Assembly (NCBI GenBank): GCA_000697055.1
Contig: JNDT01001683.1
Coordinates: 30,737 to 94,736, forward strand
DNA: 64,000 nucleotides
Origin: Saksenaea vasiformis B4078
Lineage: Eukaryota > Mucoromycota > Mucoromycetes > Mucorales > Saksenaeaceae
Reading direction: 5' to 3'
A program made the position numbers and the translations under genes. The stretch's first letter is position 1, and the number at the start of each line of letters is the position of its first letter. The notes under the pieces were generated by a model that saw only the letters and a program-made list of their open reading frames with translations, searched no databases and was not told the origin of the DNA. Shown here piece by piece: positions 50,191 through 62,695 of this stretch.

Positions 50191-52981
50191 TGCAAAGTAA
50201 AGAAGAGAGTGTTAAGTGATGAAACAACAACAGTCGGGATCTGCTTCTTTTAGGTATTTATACGGCGCAAAAAAAAAAAAAGGAACCATCCAGAAAAATC
50301 CCGAAACCGCAGCACCAAAAACAGTGTTATCTCCTTTACCCGCAGCAAATCATTTTAATCGGAGTTTAATGGTTGCACAAGATGTGATATATGGAACATC
50401 AGAAGCACTCGGGAAGGAGATAGTGACTCGTCGAAAAGCAGAAGTATCATTCATGGTGACGATACACGCAGGAAATTATTTTACGCGTCATTTTGGGTCC
50501 CACTAAGAAAAAATCAGTCCAAAGGTGGCACAAGTCCGCAGTTCGATAGAATAGCTTCTTTATACGCGTCGTCGACGTAAAAGAGTCAACGCTGCGCTTG
50601 CATGAATTGCACTTCTACATTGTGCCACGGATTGTGCCACTACGAGATCTCTGAATGTCTATCAGTAGACGGATGTTCCCCCTTTCCCCCAGAAAAAAAG
50701 AACCATCAGCACGTAAGGAAAGCGCCGCTTCGTTTTTAATGTTGTAGTCATTTTGCCGCAAAGGGCCTTGTGCGTGTACTAAATCTTCTAATAAGCTAAT
50801 AGCTTTATACTGTTGATCTGATGGCGAATCCGCCAGTTCTTACATTACCTAAAGAAAAATGGGTAGACCCTGTCGCGGGAGCAGGGAAAAAAGGGAAGAA
50901 AGGAAAGGGGAAAATAACAGATAAAATCAGTACAAACGAAAGGAAAACAAGATGAATATTAGGGATGACAAGGAAGTTAAGGAGATCAGTCATCCAGCCA
51001 AGTGTTGGAGAGTTGTCTAGCACGATAGCGACAATGCAATGGAAATCTTGCGCATAGGCAACGAGTTTTCTAAATGCTGTGTGATGCGATCCATAGGACT
51101 GGACAGGTGTCAGATTAATTACATTAGTGTGTTACTGCAGACTTTATCCTGTGGACCTAAGTCCAGCACGTGCACCATTCAGTCGGGCAACAGGTAGTAA
51201 ACTGACGGACCTGCATACAAATCTCCTCTTTCCAGAACGTTTCCGCTACTTTAGCAACTTTGTAGTAACCGATAAAACATACAAAAAAAATTTTTTTCAA
51301 CTCCTCAGTAATTTTAAGATCCAACAAGCGATAATATCAACTTTGGATTGACTCTGAAAATAATTTTCTATAGGCACCCTCCCTTCCAACTAAAATGCAG
51401 CCCTAGCTTATTAACCTGAAGAAAAATATCGAATCATAAGGTAAAGCGAAGATTCTCCTTGTAGACAAACATATGGCAGTGCTTTAAACCGAAATCGGCT
51501 ATACAGTCGCTTATTTCCGGTGATGTAGGAGAGTACAGAACCAAGCAATAAACAGAAAACATATTTCCTTGAAATATAAGGACACGCAAGCCGGAATATT
51601 GTTTTATCGCCAAAGAAATATGTTGCTTTCTTTGGAAACTTGCCATTGACAGAATAAAACCATGCAGTCTTCACGTAAAAAAATAGTAATTCAAATTGAT
51701 GCTGTCACTGTGGTCAACCCATGTCTCTATTCTTTTTCAGTGGCGATCCCATTAACTAGATTTAATCCAATACGCTTGACCATTTTCTGGGAAGTTTGAG
51801 ACCAGTTGTCTCATCAGCAATGCTCCCACCTGGTGCCTCTTTCTCTTTACCTTCATCCCCTCACTCAAAAATCGCGACAGTGAATGTACAGTCGTGCGCA
51901 CGTCGCTGACTTCGATATCTTCAGAGCGTTACCGACGACGATGCGTTGTACGCCTTCTTCTGGATTATTCACGTTTCCCTCGTCATATCTTTGCTATAGT
52001 AAGATATATTATGTAGCATTTACATCTTGCTCATAAGCTATCGCTTAAGCATTGAATTAGTTTTAGACACGATTCAGTGCGTCATCATAGACCTAGAATT
52101 AGACGGCCTGGAACATTTTGCTCATTGACAGCGGTTTCGGATTATGTATGGATGCGTGATAGCTTGTGTAGCCCGCATTACTTTCTCCGTGGAATTACAG
52201 AATGAATTCGCTATCATAGCATGAATCTTTCGGAGCTGCTCCGGTCAGTATCAGATGTCCTTCATGTGAGCCGCACTATTGACATACTTAAGTTATGGGT
52301 GACGGGTTGACTCTCCTGTGATAATAAGTTTTTTACGCCGAATGTCTGTTATTATTCTCGTTTGCATGTCAAATGCTTATTGTACAACAGGCTCTTCATC
52401 ATTTCATTACCTTGCCGAGAACCGACGGTAAATTGAATTGCTATTTTCCCAATAGTGGGAGACATCTATGGTGATGGCGACGTAGAAGTCATATTTCACC
52501 TTTCTTCATCTCGTTTTCTAATTAAAAACTCGTTTGCTATTTGCCGCAAATGATTTCACTGATACTGAGTTTATGAATCTCATATTGGGTGACGATTCTG
52601 ACACATCCTCAACGTGATATTGTGGGTACCTGCAGAAAGGCAGTAGGTTGCTCCGGGAGCTGTAAGTGCTGCTTTGATCAAGATTCGCCTACACGCACTA
52701 ACAACTTCTTCTCACGGGCAGTTTTGTATGATAAACACCGGGACGATCCTAGGCAACGCATTCTGTTATGCTGGCTATGTCATCGGATACGTAAGATATT
52801 TTGTCGGCCGCGATTTTTGCGACACCGCTGCATTGTCACTCAGGCAGGCTGACGGGTTATCGTGACCTCGTTATGAGCTGTCCGAAGTTAAATCCTTGCG
52901 TGCTTACTGTTTCTTTTGACACTCGTCAGCATGTCGCAATTGTACTGGAACACCCCTTTCTGTTCTTCTCCCTTCTTTGTC
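50191..52981. other. Gene-poor region, one possible coding fragment near 50990-51080
   Basis: About 2.8 kb. On the minus strand around 51080-50950 the reading KLVAYAQDFHCIVAIVLD then NSPTLGWMTDLLNFL looks protein-like and precedes pyrimidine-rich sequence, but no family, start or complete exon set could be found. Nothing else is supported. Confidence 0.4.
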
Positions 52982-53493
52982 ATGTCCCGACCAAAACGAG
53001 CACGATCACTTCATGAACATTGCGATGACGTACAAATCAAGAAACCGAAAATCCAAGAACCGTAAGATCCAGTGGATCTTTTCTTTTCTTTTTTTTTTTT
53101 TTTTTTTTGCTGTATCGTTTGCGCGTGTGTATAATATGTTTTGCTCAACAATACTCCTCCCAAAAAAAAAATCCCGTTCTTAGATCGCAACCAGTATACC
53201 AAATATCACAAGCACAAGCGGCCACGCCAGCAACGCCGCCTGCTCTGTCATCACCACCTGTGATGAAATCGTTTACCATTTCAACGAGAACACCCCACAA
53301 TCCATACGGCGATATAAACGATATGCTCCATCATATTCACCTTTTACGTTATGGCGATCCAGAAACCAATGATATACGGTGGGTAGAACAACAACAACAA
53401 CAAGGTCAATCTGGATCCTACGATGCAATGAACGCGATTTTGCGGGATGCTTTTCTAAGACGCCATCGAGCTCCACCTCCGCCCCCACCTTGA
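52982..53493 (+). CDS. Small hypothetical protein, probably nuclear
   Basis: Two exons, 52982-53061 and 53184-53493, giving 129 residues. The start MSRPKRARSLHEHCDDVQIK followed by KPKIQEP looks like a nuclear localisation signal. The intron (GTAAGA, long T-run, CTTAG) joins EP|SQPVYQISQ in frame. The central part, NPYGDINDMLHHIHLLRYGD, looks ordered; a Gln run and a final proline run follow. I do not recognise the family. The model is supported by the clean splice signals and by the change of composition at the junction. Confidence 0.6.
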
Positions 53494-56400
53494 ACGACCC
53501 AGAAACACTCTATTTCGCTATCCCCTTCCTCAACATTTTCTCATTTCACTCCATAATAAAACCAGAATACGTTATCCCTTGCGCTTTGCCTGTTACGGAA
53601 ACGGAAATAGACAAATGTCCAAGAATGGAAAGTTATCTCCCGATGGCATCTGCGTTTCTCGGTGAACAGCAAATTGATCATTTTGCAGAATTGTTGCCAC
53701 TTTTGTCCAGGGAGGGAATTGTTTTGATGGGGACCAAAGCATGAACATCCTTTGAGATGTCAAGACCGACTACTTACCATTTTAGTGCCACATCCTTTGA
53801 CGCTTTTTCGGGCTCTGATTTTTCGACTTTTGGCGATAATAGCCTCCGGTCTATCTAATCTCGCAGATCGCTCCCCTGGAAGCTGTAGTTACGTAGTCTG
53901 AGAGCTGACTGTTGGTACTGTCTCTTCAGAAGATGTGAGAATAAGTTTCTTCAGATATATTTAGTGTTGAAAGTAGCAACTCCATTAGTACTATGCATTG
54001 GGCTTTCTTCATTTAGGCGTAGTAATGACAGGCATGAGATAAGCATGGATGCAATCGACATACCAGCTTCATGCTCGTGAGGTCTAGCCAGGCTATGCTT
54101 GCAACAGCGCCTTCTTCCCGGACAGGGAAACACAGGCCTGTGGTTTGTTTAGCCGTTGTAAAACATCGAGTTAACTCCAACCTTGTTGAAGGCAGCAGTA
54201 CATATTTAAGAAGAACGAATATTGAGCAGAGCATGTGAAGAAAAATCGACTTAGCTGAAACTTTCAGCATTTGCATCAATGTCACGTACATACGCCTTAC
54301 GTCCTTATGACAACCATTCTTACTCAAAGGAATGCACTGACAAGTCAATACAGCTTGGTGTTCCACAGCTGTTTTCGGCTGACAGCTTTTGTTGTTCTCC
54401 GAGTTGAGCAAATACCATGGCGCCGAAGCCATTCCCTAATACTCATCTACAGAAGCTGGTACTTACGCTAGCGTCTTCAATTTCACGTATAGTAACTATG
54501 TTTAAAGCGTTTTAAAGAAAAGTATAAGCATTACATTAAAATTTGACATTTTGTGGCATGAAATTATAGCAAAAGTTATTTTTTATCGAAACGGTGGAAG
54601 CGATGGAGACGGAAAACATTCACACATTTCAAATATAGCCTTTGTAACGTTTGTCACGATGATATACCTGTGCGCTTGCTCTGGTAACGGCTGCTGCTGC
54701 CAATCGGTGTGCATTGTATCATGATGAGCATACAAGGCCAAACCTCTGAAAAAGCACACGCAGTTGTAATTTTGGATGATATGTAATCTCAGTCTAATGC
54801 TGGTGTTATCCTTCATTTGACCTATCGCAGGAAGGAGAACATTTCGCTACTGCAAACTGCTGAAGAGTTACGAAAAGAATGCTTGTCTTTTAGTGAGAAT
54901 CAACGGATCAACCTGACTTGACACATTCCATCAATCTCTGAGATGAACAGTAATCACTGTGTGTGTGCTCTTCTCACTTATAAGTCTTACAAGAAAGTTT
55001 GGGTAAAAGATGAGACAAGCTGAGAAAAAAAGTAGCAATATGAAATGGCAGTAAGCTAGATAGAATTGGCACCGAAACCGAGGTGAGCAATACAAGAGCT
55101 TATACAACACGCAGAGGAAGGGTAAACTGTGGTATATGTAGACGATCGCAGTATTCATCCTGTTGAAAAGTATGCCATAACAGGAAGACTGGGATTAATG
55201 TATTCCCATTTGCAGTGAGCTTCTCTATATCGGAAATTGATTATGCTTCACCTCTAAATCATAGAGACATCGCCGAGATCGCTAACAAAGTGCCACTGCT
55301 ACAGCACTAATTACTATCATGAACACCTATCACCGAGAAGAGCGTTCGCTTGAATATGAATTTCGGAAAGACTGAACAAACGTAAATACACAGATAATGT
55401 AAATGAAATAAAGATATCTTCACGGCCTCAAAGGGTTACCTGGAAGCCAGAGCCTTGGTCCTCATGTTTCAGTCAGCCACCTATGTAATGATGAAACTCC
55501 GCAAGTCATATGGAATCCGGATGTTCATTTTTACAGCTTCTGCCATCGCTCCTCAAAGATGCAAGAACTGATGCAATCGTTGCATTACCCGGTTGAGACA
55601 ATAAGTTCAAGTTATATACACACTTCCATCTTTCAAAGCCAATCCAAAGTTCATGGGTCGGGACAATTTGACAAAACAAGTGAGCCATTGAACGAAGGAG
55701 CACAATCAGAGCTGTCAACCGCTGCGGATGATGATGACGATGGTTGGGGAGGTGATCTGGCAGTGCTTATGAACGACCTTGTTCTTTCCGACACTGGAAG
55801 TATACGGTCCGACTTTATGCCATACTGTTGCTAATCAACCGTAAAAAAAATGACAAGCAGGCTTTCGTTTTTTTTTCTCGGTAAGGGAATTTTCCTCAAA
55901 CGACCTCATTGTGACCTTAAAGCCCAGTGCGAACCCACAAGCTAGCGACTGCTATTCAATCTTACAGTTTAGTTAGCAAATATTTCAGTTTGTAGATGTA
56001 GAATAACTGTAACTCCATCCAATACGAATCGATTATATATAAGGAACCAGTTTGCAAATGTATACCTTTTCAGCAATTACTGCTTGGATTGTTCAGTTAC
56101 AACCGGAAAAGCGCGACACATTCCGAAATATTTGTCGATGATATGTGTACTGTGCCATTGAATGGATCATGAGGATGATGTACTGACGATGGGGTGGAAT
56201 AGGTTTTATGTTGGGGAGTACAGTAATTGTTTGGTTAACAAAGTATCTACGGCTCGCTTCGCTTCGGCGAGCCATAACAGTTGATTAGAGATCTTGGTAA
56301 GCTACGCTGTAGTATACTCACCATGGAAGAAGTCACTTGCAAGTATTGCTTGAGGTTTGTCCCAGTTCTCCAACATGAGGATGGCTTATCGCTGCCCTTT

Positions 56401-58376
56401 ACAACCATATGCGTTTCAACATCTCTTATGTTTCTGCTGGCGTTATAATCGCGATCCTACACCATGTTACATTGTTTGCATTGTAGAACGGCATGTCACG
56501 ACTGGCCCAACGATCCTTTCACATTCTTCAATCCTTCTGCGCCACAACCGGAACAGATTTTCAAAGTTTTAAACTCGTCGATATCTACAGCGAGACATCG
56601 GTTCCTTCTTTCATTTTCCTTCAACTTGTTTTCGGATAATGCCGAAGACTCCTGCTCGCGATCCCTTCAATGCACTTTCAAATGTGGTACTGCACATCCT
56701 TTAAAGCTCAAACCGCAATGCCGCAATGATCATGGCATTGAAATCAAAGAAGAGAACAACGGTGCCCATTTTTAAGAAGGCGAATGATGCGCTGTCAACT
56801 GATGGTTGTTGGGCAGTGCCTGGAAGTGCAGCTAGAAGCTCATTCACAAAAGCGCTAATACCTCCGCTTCGCTTCCGTAAGCGCCTTTGTTTTATTCGCT
56901 CCCGACTACACTTCCACTGTTTTGCATAGCGTAGCTGAAGTATCTGATCGTGTTCCTGAAGATACCGAATGGCAGGTGCAATGGGAGGAGGAAGAACATT
57001 TGGCTGAAGATGTCCAACAGCAGGCGCGATGGGAACATGTTACATTATAGATTCGTCTCAATGGCACCGGCACCGGAACAATTGACCTCAGTGATCTTGA
57101 TGCTGGAGCTATTGACCTCCACGGCTGTGCATGGGTCCTCACATATCTTCTGTTGCTTGGACAGAGACAACTGGAACTATGACAATGGCCATTTCTACCG
57201 CAAGGAGGACAAAATAACTTAACAACAGGAGGCATTTTTCCGTTATGAACCGGTGAAACGATAGAAGACCTGCAAGAAAAACAAATATGGTATCTCAGAG
57301 AGACAAGAAGAAGGTCTACCTTCAGTCTGAGCCATTATATACTAGTTGCGACGCGATACAGTAAAATCTAAAAATGCACCTGTCAGCTTTGATGACGTTC
57401 CTGAAGATTGTGCGGATATGACACCTGAAAGCTGCTATGTTGCCAGAAAGCAACATAAAAATGACTTTTAACTGCTTAAGTATAGCGTGCCATTGACAGC
57501 TGCACGCTTATACTGTACAATGCGAAAAACTTGCTTCCACTAATGTGGTTTGGCGATAAAATACAAAACATATTCACGACAAAATCAAGTAGAAGTAATG
57601 TGATATTTCTGTTGCACTCAGAGAGCATCTACTGTGATTCTGTAAAGTTCATTTTGTGAGGAACAAGAAATCGATGCAACGGTGGCATAGCCCTGTATTA
57701 TATGTGAAATAATCTTATCATTGAATAAAGCTTGATTTTTATCCTGAGATTAAAGAATAATTACGGTTTTTTTTTTGTTAACCTCGAAGTAAAGGATTCT
57801 CAGCCTTATTTTTCTCGTAGTGTATCATTTGTTAAATATAAAGGCCATTCGTTCAGATTGGGATTAATAAATATTCGAGCACGCTGTTGTGTCTGTCAAT
57901 TTTGCATTACGTACTACATTACGACTCGAGTAATAAGTACGAATACTGACGAAAGTTACTGGTCATGATGATTTTACCGGAGTACATCTATAACCTTTCT
58001 AAATACTTCTACATTAACTGATTTTGTGTATAACAAAGATTACATTTGCTATCGACAAAATTGTATTTACTGATATGTTGTGTAGTCGTATGGCGTGGGG
58101 AAAACACAGCACATCTGATGCTTAGGTACCGATCCGTGTTTTGATAGTTTGAAGAAATTGTTGTAAGCGTGACTATAAGACTTGCGGTATGAGAACTATA
58201 TTTTTGGATATGATTCGAAAATATAAAGCGAAAAGGCAGAATGGAAGTACCGAGGTACAATACGATTTAAAGGATGGATAAGATTTTCTCTACGTTTGAA
58301 ATTGTAGAGCACGGAATGTAGGACGATGAAACAAACCGTAAGTGACATATAAAATAAGCATAATGATAGCTCCTCA
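53494..58376. other. Gene-poor region with decayed coding stretches
   Basis: About 4.9 kb without an intact gene. A plus-strand open stretch at about 56880-57050 (frame reading SDRVPEDTEWQVQWEEEEHL) is protein-like and ends at a stop; it looks like a relic. A plus ORF at 55559-55834 with an Asp run (DDDDDGWGGDLAVLM) is unsupported. A 7-bp-stem GC hairpin sits at 56251-56273. Confidence 0.45.
56251..56273. repeat. GC-rich inverted repeat (hairpin)
   Basis: GGCTCGC and GCGAGCC are perfect reverse complements separated by a nine-base loop, in AT-rich surroundings. Function unknown. Confidence 0.6.
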
Positions 58377-59900
58377 CTACGTAGAACAAATGGAAGCTGA
58401 GCTTGAAGAAGAGGTCACGGAAGTCGCAGGAGTTGGAGATGTCGACCAGAAACAGATTGGAATATCGATATGGCTATGGGTAATGCGTCTCCTTTTTGAA
58501 AAGCTTAACTCGATATCATTATCATCCTCCAATAACAACGCTAAGGTTCGTTCCATAATTTGCTTTCCGTTCCATGCTAGGGCAATCAATGGTGTCATCA
58601 TCCTCGAAAATTGCTTACTTTTGGTCGGGAAGTACAACGAATCGGTTCTTGTGACACGAGAGATATAACCTGCTGGCGCATCTACAATGACCATATTGAT
58701 TTTCGGTCCCATTATACTGTATCCCACTGTCTTCAATTCCCTAAGTCGCCTTGGACTCAATTCACCTAATCGTAATAGCATTTCTTTTAAAGACTTCAGC
58801 TGTTTCACTTTTCCATCCACCATTTCCTTTGTCGAATTATCGTTCTTACATTTGCCAACTTCGTTGCAACCCAATTCATCGCCATCAACTGTCTTGAATA
58901 ACAGATCAACCATACAGCCAGTAGAACTCCGCTTTCGAGCGCTTATCCCTTGTAATCTCCTTCTTTTGTTTTTGCTAATGCTGGTTGACACACTAGAGGT
59001 TTCGCCATAGCTAGTTACAATGTCAGAATTATCGAAAACGGATGCGACAAAACTCCAGATACGAGACACGTCTCTCTCGGTCAAGCTATCAAAGCTGATG
59101 ATCTCGTGTTTTAGGAAGAGTCGAGAAGAAGCATTCATAGTCAACTGTACCCACGACAGATCCGATTGCTCAATTGGGTCAAAGTAATCTTCAAAAGCAT
59201 GTTTGTGGGCTTCCTTGGCTGACTTCAATAGTTTGTAAGATGCTGTGTATCTCTCCAGCTCATCTGGCCACTTATTTAATTCTTCTCTTCGGAAACAGCG
59301 AATTTCTTCCAATTCCTCTACTGTAAAGTAATCATCCCAGGTAATGTCGTCAGGATCAAATATCAAGGAATGGCATGGGTGCTCATAATGGCACTTCTCG
59401 GCAAATTCCTCCATTTTCTTTTCCACAATGGTGTTCGTGGATAAGACCCACATCTTTTCCGTATCCAAACTGCCGAAGATGCTTTTTATATACGCTTTTT
59501 CGGTTGCTGTCAATTTTTTCATAGAGGAACTCGTAGAGCTTTCTGTTGAAGCTCTGGAGCGCTTGTTAGCACTAGATTCCGCATCACCGCCTCTGTCTCT
59601 GGACTGGATTTGGGATATGATACCGACCCAGTTTTCATCTTTTTTTGCGCTGTCTTTCAACTCCACACCCAACAACCTGGCTGTCGACAAAATACGATTT
59701 GACCATATGCTCTTGAATTCCCCTACAGGAACACCATCTTCATAAGAGTTTATCACTGTGCTCTGTAGCAGCTGCAGAATGTTCTTAAAAGTGACTTGTC
59801 GGTCTGAGTTCTGTATATCTATGATTACACTCGATATTTCATCCTTAAACTGTGCATCGATAAATGGTGTTTTATCGTTTCCATCGTTTCCGTTTGCCAT
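58377..59900 (-). CDS. Intronless hypothetical protein with a possible PD-(D/E)XK-like core
   Basis: Single exon, 508 residues from ATG 59900 (MANGNDGNDKTPFIDAQ); upstream in-frame codons to 60023 are probably leader. The N-terminal third is helical (DEISSVIIDIQNSDRQVTF), followed by a Ser-rich linker with a basic NKRSRAS and then a charged helical region. Around residues 325-350 the reading GCMVDLLFKTVDGDELGCNE then VGKCK gives a D...E-x-x-K spacing after a hydrophobic strand, similar to PD-(D/E)XK nuclease folds. A Lys/Leu-rich helix follows (KVKQLKSLKEMLLRLGEL). I recall related, highly duplicated proteins of unknown role in Mucoromycota genomes; that cannot be checked here. The C-terminus is Ser/Thr-rich and ends close to the stop at 58377. 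It stands alone in transposon-rich DNA. Confidence 0.7.
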   Translation of the reverse strand: MANGNDGNDKTPFIDAQFKDEISSVIIDIQNSDRQVTFKNILQLLQSTVINSYEDGVPVGEFKSIWSNRILSTARLLGVELKDSAKKDENWVGIISQIQSRDRGGDAESSANKRSRASTESSTSSSMKKLTATEKAYIKSIFGSLDTEKMWVLSTNTIVEKKMEEFAEKCHYEHPCHSLIFDPDDITWDDYFTVEELEEIRCFRREELNKWPDELERYTASYKLLKSAKEAHKHAFEDYFDPIEQSDLSWVQLTMNASSRLFLKHEIISFDSLTERDVSRIWSFVASVFDNSDIVTSYGETSSVSTSISKNKRRRLQGISARKRSSTGCMVDLLFKTVDGDELGCNEVGKCKNDNSTKEMVDGKVKQLKSLKEMLLRLGELSPRRLRELKTVGYSIMGPKINMVIVDAPAGYISRVTRTDSLYFPTKSKQFSRMMTPLIALAWNGKQIMERTLALLLEDDNDIELSFSKRRRITHSHIDIPICFWSTSPTPATSVTSSSSSASICST

Positions 59901-61376
59901 GGTAATAAACAAATGTAGGGATGACAGAAATGACACGAAAGATGTGTGAGAAATGCGGACACACCTATTCACGTGATATGTCGCTTGTACGCAGGTGCCA
60001 TGCCCACCACGGCGGGATATCATTTACCCCATTCTTTACATCTAGTATTTCGGTGATTTTTTCTCTGTGGATGTGACATTACACCAGCACAGACGTATAG
60101 GCTGCGGAATGAAAGTTTCAGGTAAGCATATAAACTCTACAGTAATCAACTTAGAATCTGAAGAGAGACCAACTGATAGGCATATCGACGATGGATTTCA
60201 TGAAGTACGTACGATAGTCATTCGCGTTAAACTTCTATCATCAGTTAAGAGGATACGTTGTTTAACTCATGCGCATAAAATAAAATAAACAATCTATTGG
60301 AGCAACAATAATGGAATCACCATGTTAGGTTCTATCATGCCTTTTTTTTCGAGCTGGTTGCTCGTTTTACGACGTTGCAGAGTATCATGTTGATTCAAGC
60401 TATACAATAGGACAAGTCGTGTTGACTGCAGTTATTGCAAGCAATGTCAGCGCTAAACCTGCTGTTACATAAACGCTCACCAATACAGAAAGAGTACTAC
60501 AGTATAAGGTACAAGCTCAATCAAACAGCTTTTGCCCGGGAGACCAACAATTGTTTTTGCCCAAGCTGTGTCGTTTGCTTAAGTCGGGAGACACGACTGA
60601 GCTTTATTCTTTAGAAGAGCAATTAAAAACATTGCCTGGCTCCTGTCCTTTGGTTATCAGAAGCGGGATCTTAATTATTAACTCTGTTCTAGCCATAGTC
60701 TCCTGGTTACAACACAAGCGCATAATTTTACTATACATACTATTTTTGTTTAGACTGTTTATAATCTGAATTTCGCGATGAGTCCAATACTGTTTCCAAA
60801 ACGTTGCGTGGCTAATCAATATCCAGAATCTTCTCATGGTCAATAAGAACGAGCCAGTGGTATATGGTAGTTTTGCTTATAATACTGATGCATGATGCTT
60901 TAAGTTGCAATGCATTTGAATTCTGGATAAAAATTGCGAGAGTGGGGTCATGCTATACAGCCATGTGTTCAAAGATCTCAAATGCTCATCGCATTCGTTG
61001 TGTAGTGGACTTTGTATTTGAATAAAAAACACTGTGCTTAATTGTATTCGAATAAGAAAACATGGCGTTCAATGTAATTTGAATAGAGAAATATGACGTC
61101 CAATAGTATTCGAATAATGAAACATGATGATCAATGGCATTCGAATAAAGAACTCTGACTTTCGGACCAAAACTTTTTTGTGAGTTTGTACTTACATGGC
61201 ATCTGTACTTAATGCGGTACTTAAACTACAAACTGTGATTAAAAAAGTTTTTGCCGAGTCAATTCTCAACCCTTTTGCTGAGCTAACCCTTGAGCTGTTA
61301 CCTTAAGCGCATCAGCGAACTGTGGATGTTGTTGAGAATTTGGGACATGCTGATAGTGTTGTCTCGTGAAGGGTAC
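59901..61376. other. Intergenic region with a 31-bp tandem repeat
   Basis: Promoter side of the intronless gene, then AT-rich DNA with small unsupported ORFs. The tandem repeat at 61019-61160 is listed separately. Confidence 0.5.
61019..61160. repeat. 31-bp tandem repeat, four to five diverged units
   Basis: Units begin (C/T)GAATAA and end TCAATNGTATT-like. Boundaries are at about 61019, 61049, 61080, 61111 and 61142. The first three full units are 30-31 bases long, with several substitutions between them. Confidence 0.85.
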
Positions 61377-62695
61377 ACTACCCCCGAAAAAGTATCCGGA
61401 TTAAATACCCACTTTTGTCAATGCAAGTAACTCAGACCCAAAAACTTAACTTGCAAGAAAGTATGAAAAAACACGTAGAAGAGCAATGAAAACCCTTTGG
61501 AATATGCAGAGGACACCAAAGAATACCTTTATGCTTTTATTTTGATACTTATCTAATAACTTATATGTCCTCCTTTGCCCTTAATGACAGCCTCGATTCT
61601 CCGAGGCATGCTCGCCACGAGCACCTCCAACTCTTCAACCGTGATTTTCTACCATTTTTCATGGAGAACAGCGACTAACTGCCGTTTGTTGTAAATGTGG
61701 TATCGACGTTCTTCGATACGTCTTTCGAGAGCATGCCACAGATGCTCAAAGGGATCGAGATCACGGCTTTGGGCAGGCCACTTCATTCCCTGGATGCCAT
61801 TGTCTTCTTTCCACTTTCTAGCTATTTTGGCAGTATGGGAACTGGCATTATCTTCCTGTAGAATAAAGCTAGCATCCTCTTCTTCCGTTATCTGTCTCAT
61901 CCAGGGAAGGAAGTGGTCGCCTAAGCACCGAATATACTTATTTTGATTGATAGACCCTTGTAAGACGACCAAGGGTCCACGCCCCCTGCCCAAAATGAAC
62001 CCCAGACCATGACAGAACCCACGCCAAACTTCCTTGTCTGCACGATATGACGTTCTTGATAACGCTCATTTTCCATGAGAAGTACGCGGACCCCCAGCGT
62101 CGTTGCATCTACGGACCATATAACGAGATTCATCTGACCAGATGACACGACGCCATTGCTCGACGGTCCAGTGACGATGTTCGCGTGCAAACTCGAGGCG
62201 ACGGCCCTTACGATCCTTTGTCAAGACAGGCTTCTTCGCTGGTACACGAGATCTGAAGCCTTCGTCGTGCAAGTACTTTCGAATGGTGTCTACATGTACA
62301 TTCACACTAGCAGCTGCTAAGGTTCCTTGATGATATGCATATGATTGTTTTGGTTCACGTCTTACGCTCAAACGAAGGGCCTGGACGTCCGTTTGAGTCA
62401 ATTTCTTAGGTCTCGCGCTCCTCTTAGCAGATTCTGTCGTGCCTAATTTCTTCCATCGCTGAATCGTATCACTGATAGTGGAGGTTGGAATGCCCATCTG
62501 CTCTGAAATGACTTTGCCAGAAACACCATACTCATGTAACCCGAGTATTGCTCCACGAATAACGTCTGAGAGTTCCGTACATCTGTAGTTCTTTTTTACA
62601 AGGTCTCTTAACGGCATAGTTGGTTATGTTTCAGAATCAGCAAAAATTTCACAATTAACTGAAGTAAAGGGGAATCTGTCAAGAGTAGGGCTGCG
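61377..62695 (-). mobile_element. Degenerate Tc1/mariner (DD34E) element
   Basis: About 1.3 kb around the transposase pseudogene. Both proposed ends abut a TA dinucleotide (61375-61376 and 62696-62697), the target of this superfamily. The terminal bases CACTACCC and, read inward from the right, CGCAGCCC are weakly similar, so the inverted repeats appear eroded. The ends are inferred; the coding part is certain. Confidence 0.65.
61553..62617 (-). pseudogene. Tc1/mariner transposase, broken by two frameshifts and a stop
   Basis: The minus strand starts MPLRDLVKKNYRCTELSD at 62617. An HTH region (GVSGKVISEQMGIPTSTISD) and a second one (TDVQALRLSVRREPKQSY) come first. The catalytic core has WSDESRY (first Asp), EDNASSHTAK (second Asp) and PAQSRDLDPFEHLW (third acidic residue); exactly 34 residues lie between the last two, the DD34E class. 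The frame shifts twice, both at five-base G runs (C runs on the plus strand at 62091-62095 and 61982-61986), and a TAG at 61649-61651 precedes the last about 32 codons. All three catalytic residues survive, so decay is recent, or the shifts are sequencing errors in homopolymers. Confidence 0.92.

Noticed and set aside
50216..50506. 96-residue plus-strand ORF upstream of the Ecl1-like gene
   Set aside because: Mixed composition, poly-A tract inside, no recognisable domain; overlaps the Ecl1 promoter.
56251..56285. Hairpin considered as a Helitron 3' end
   Set aside because: No CTRR sequence follows the hairpin at the expected distance and no Rep/helicase coding is near.
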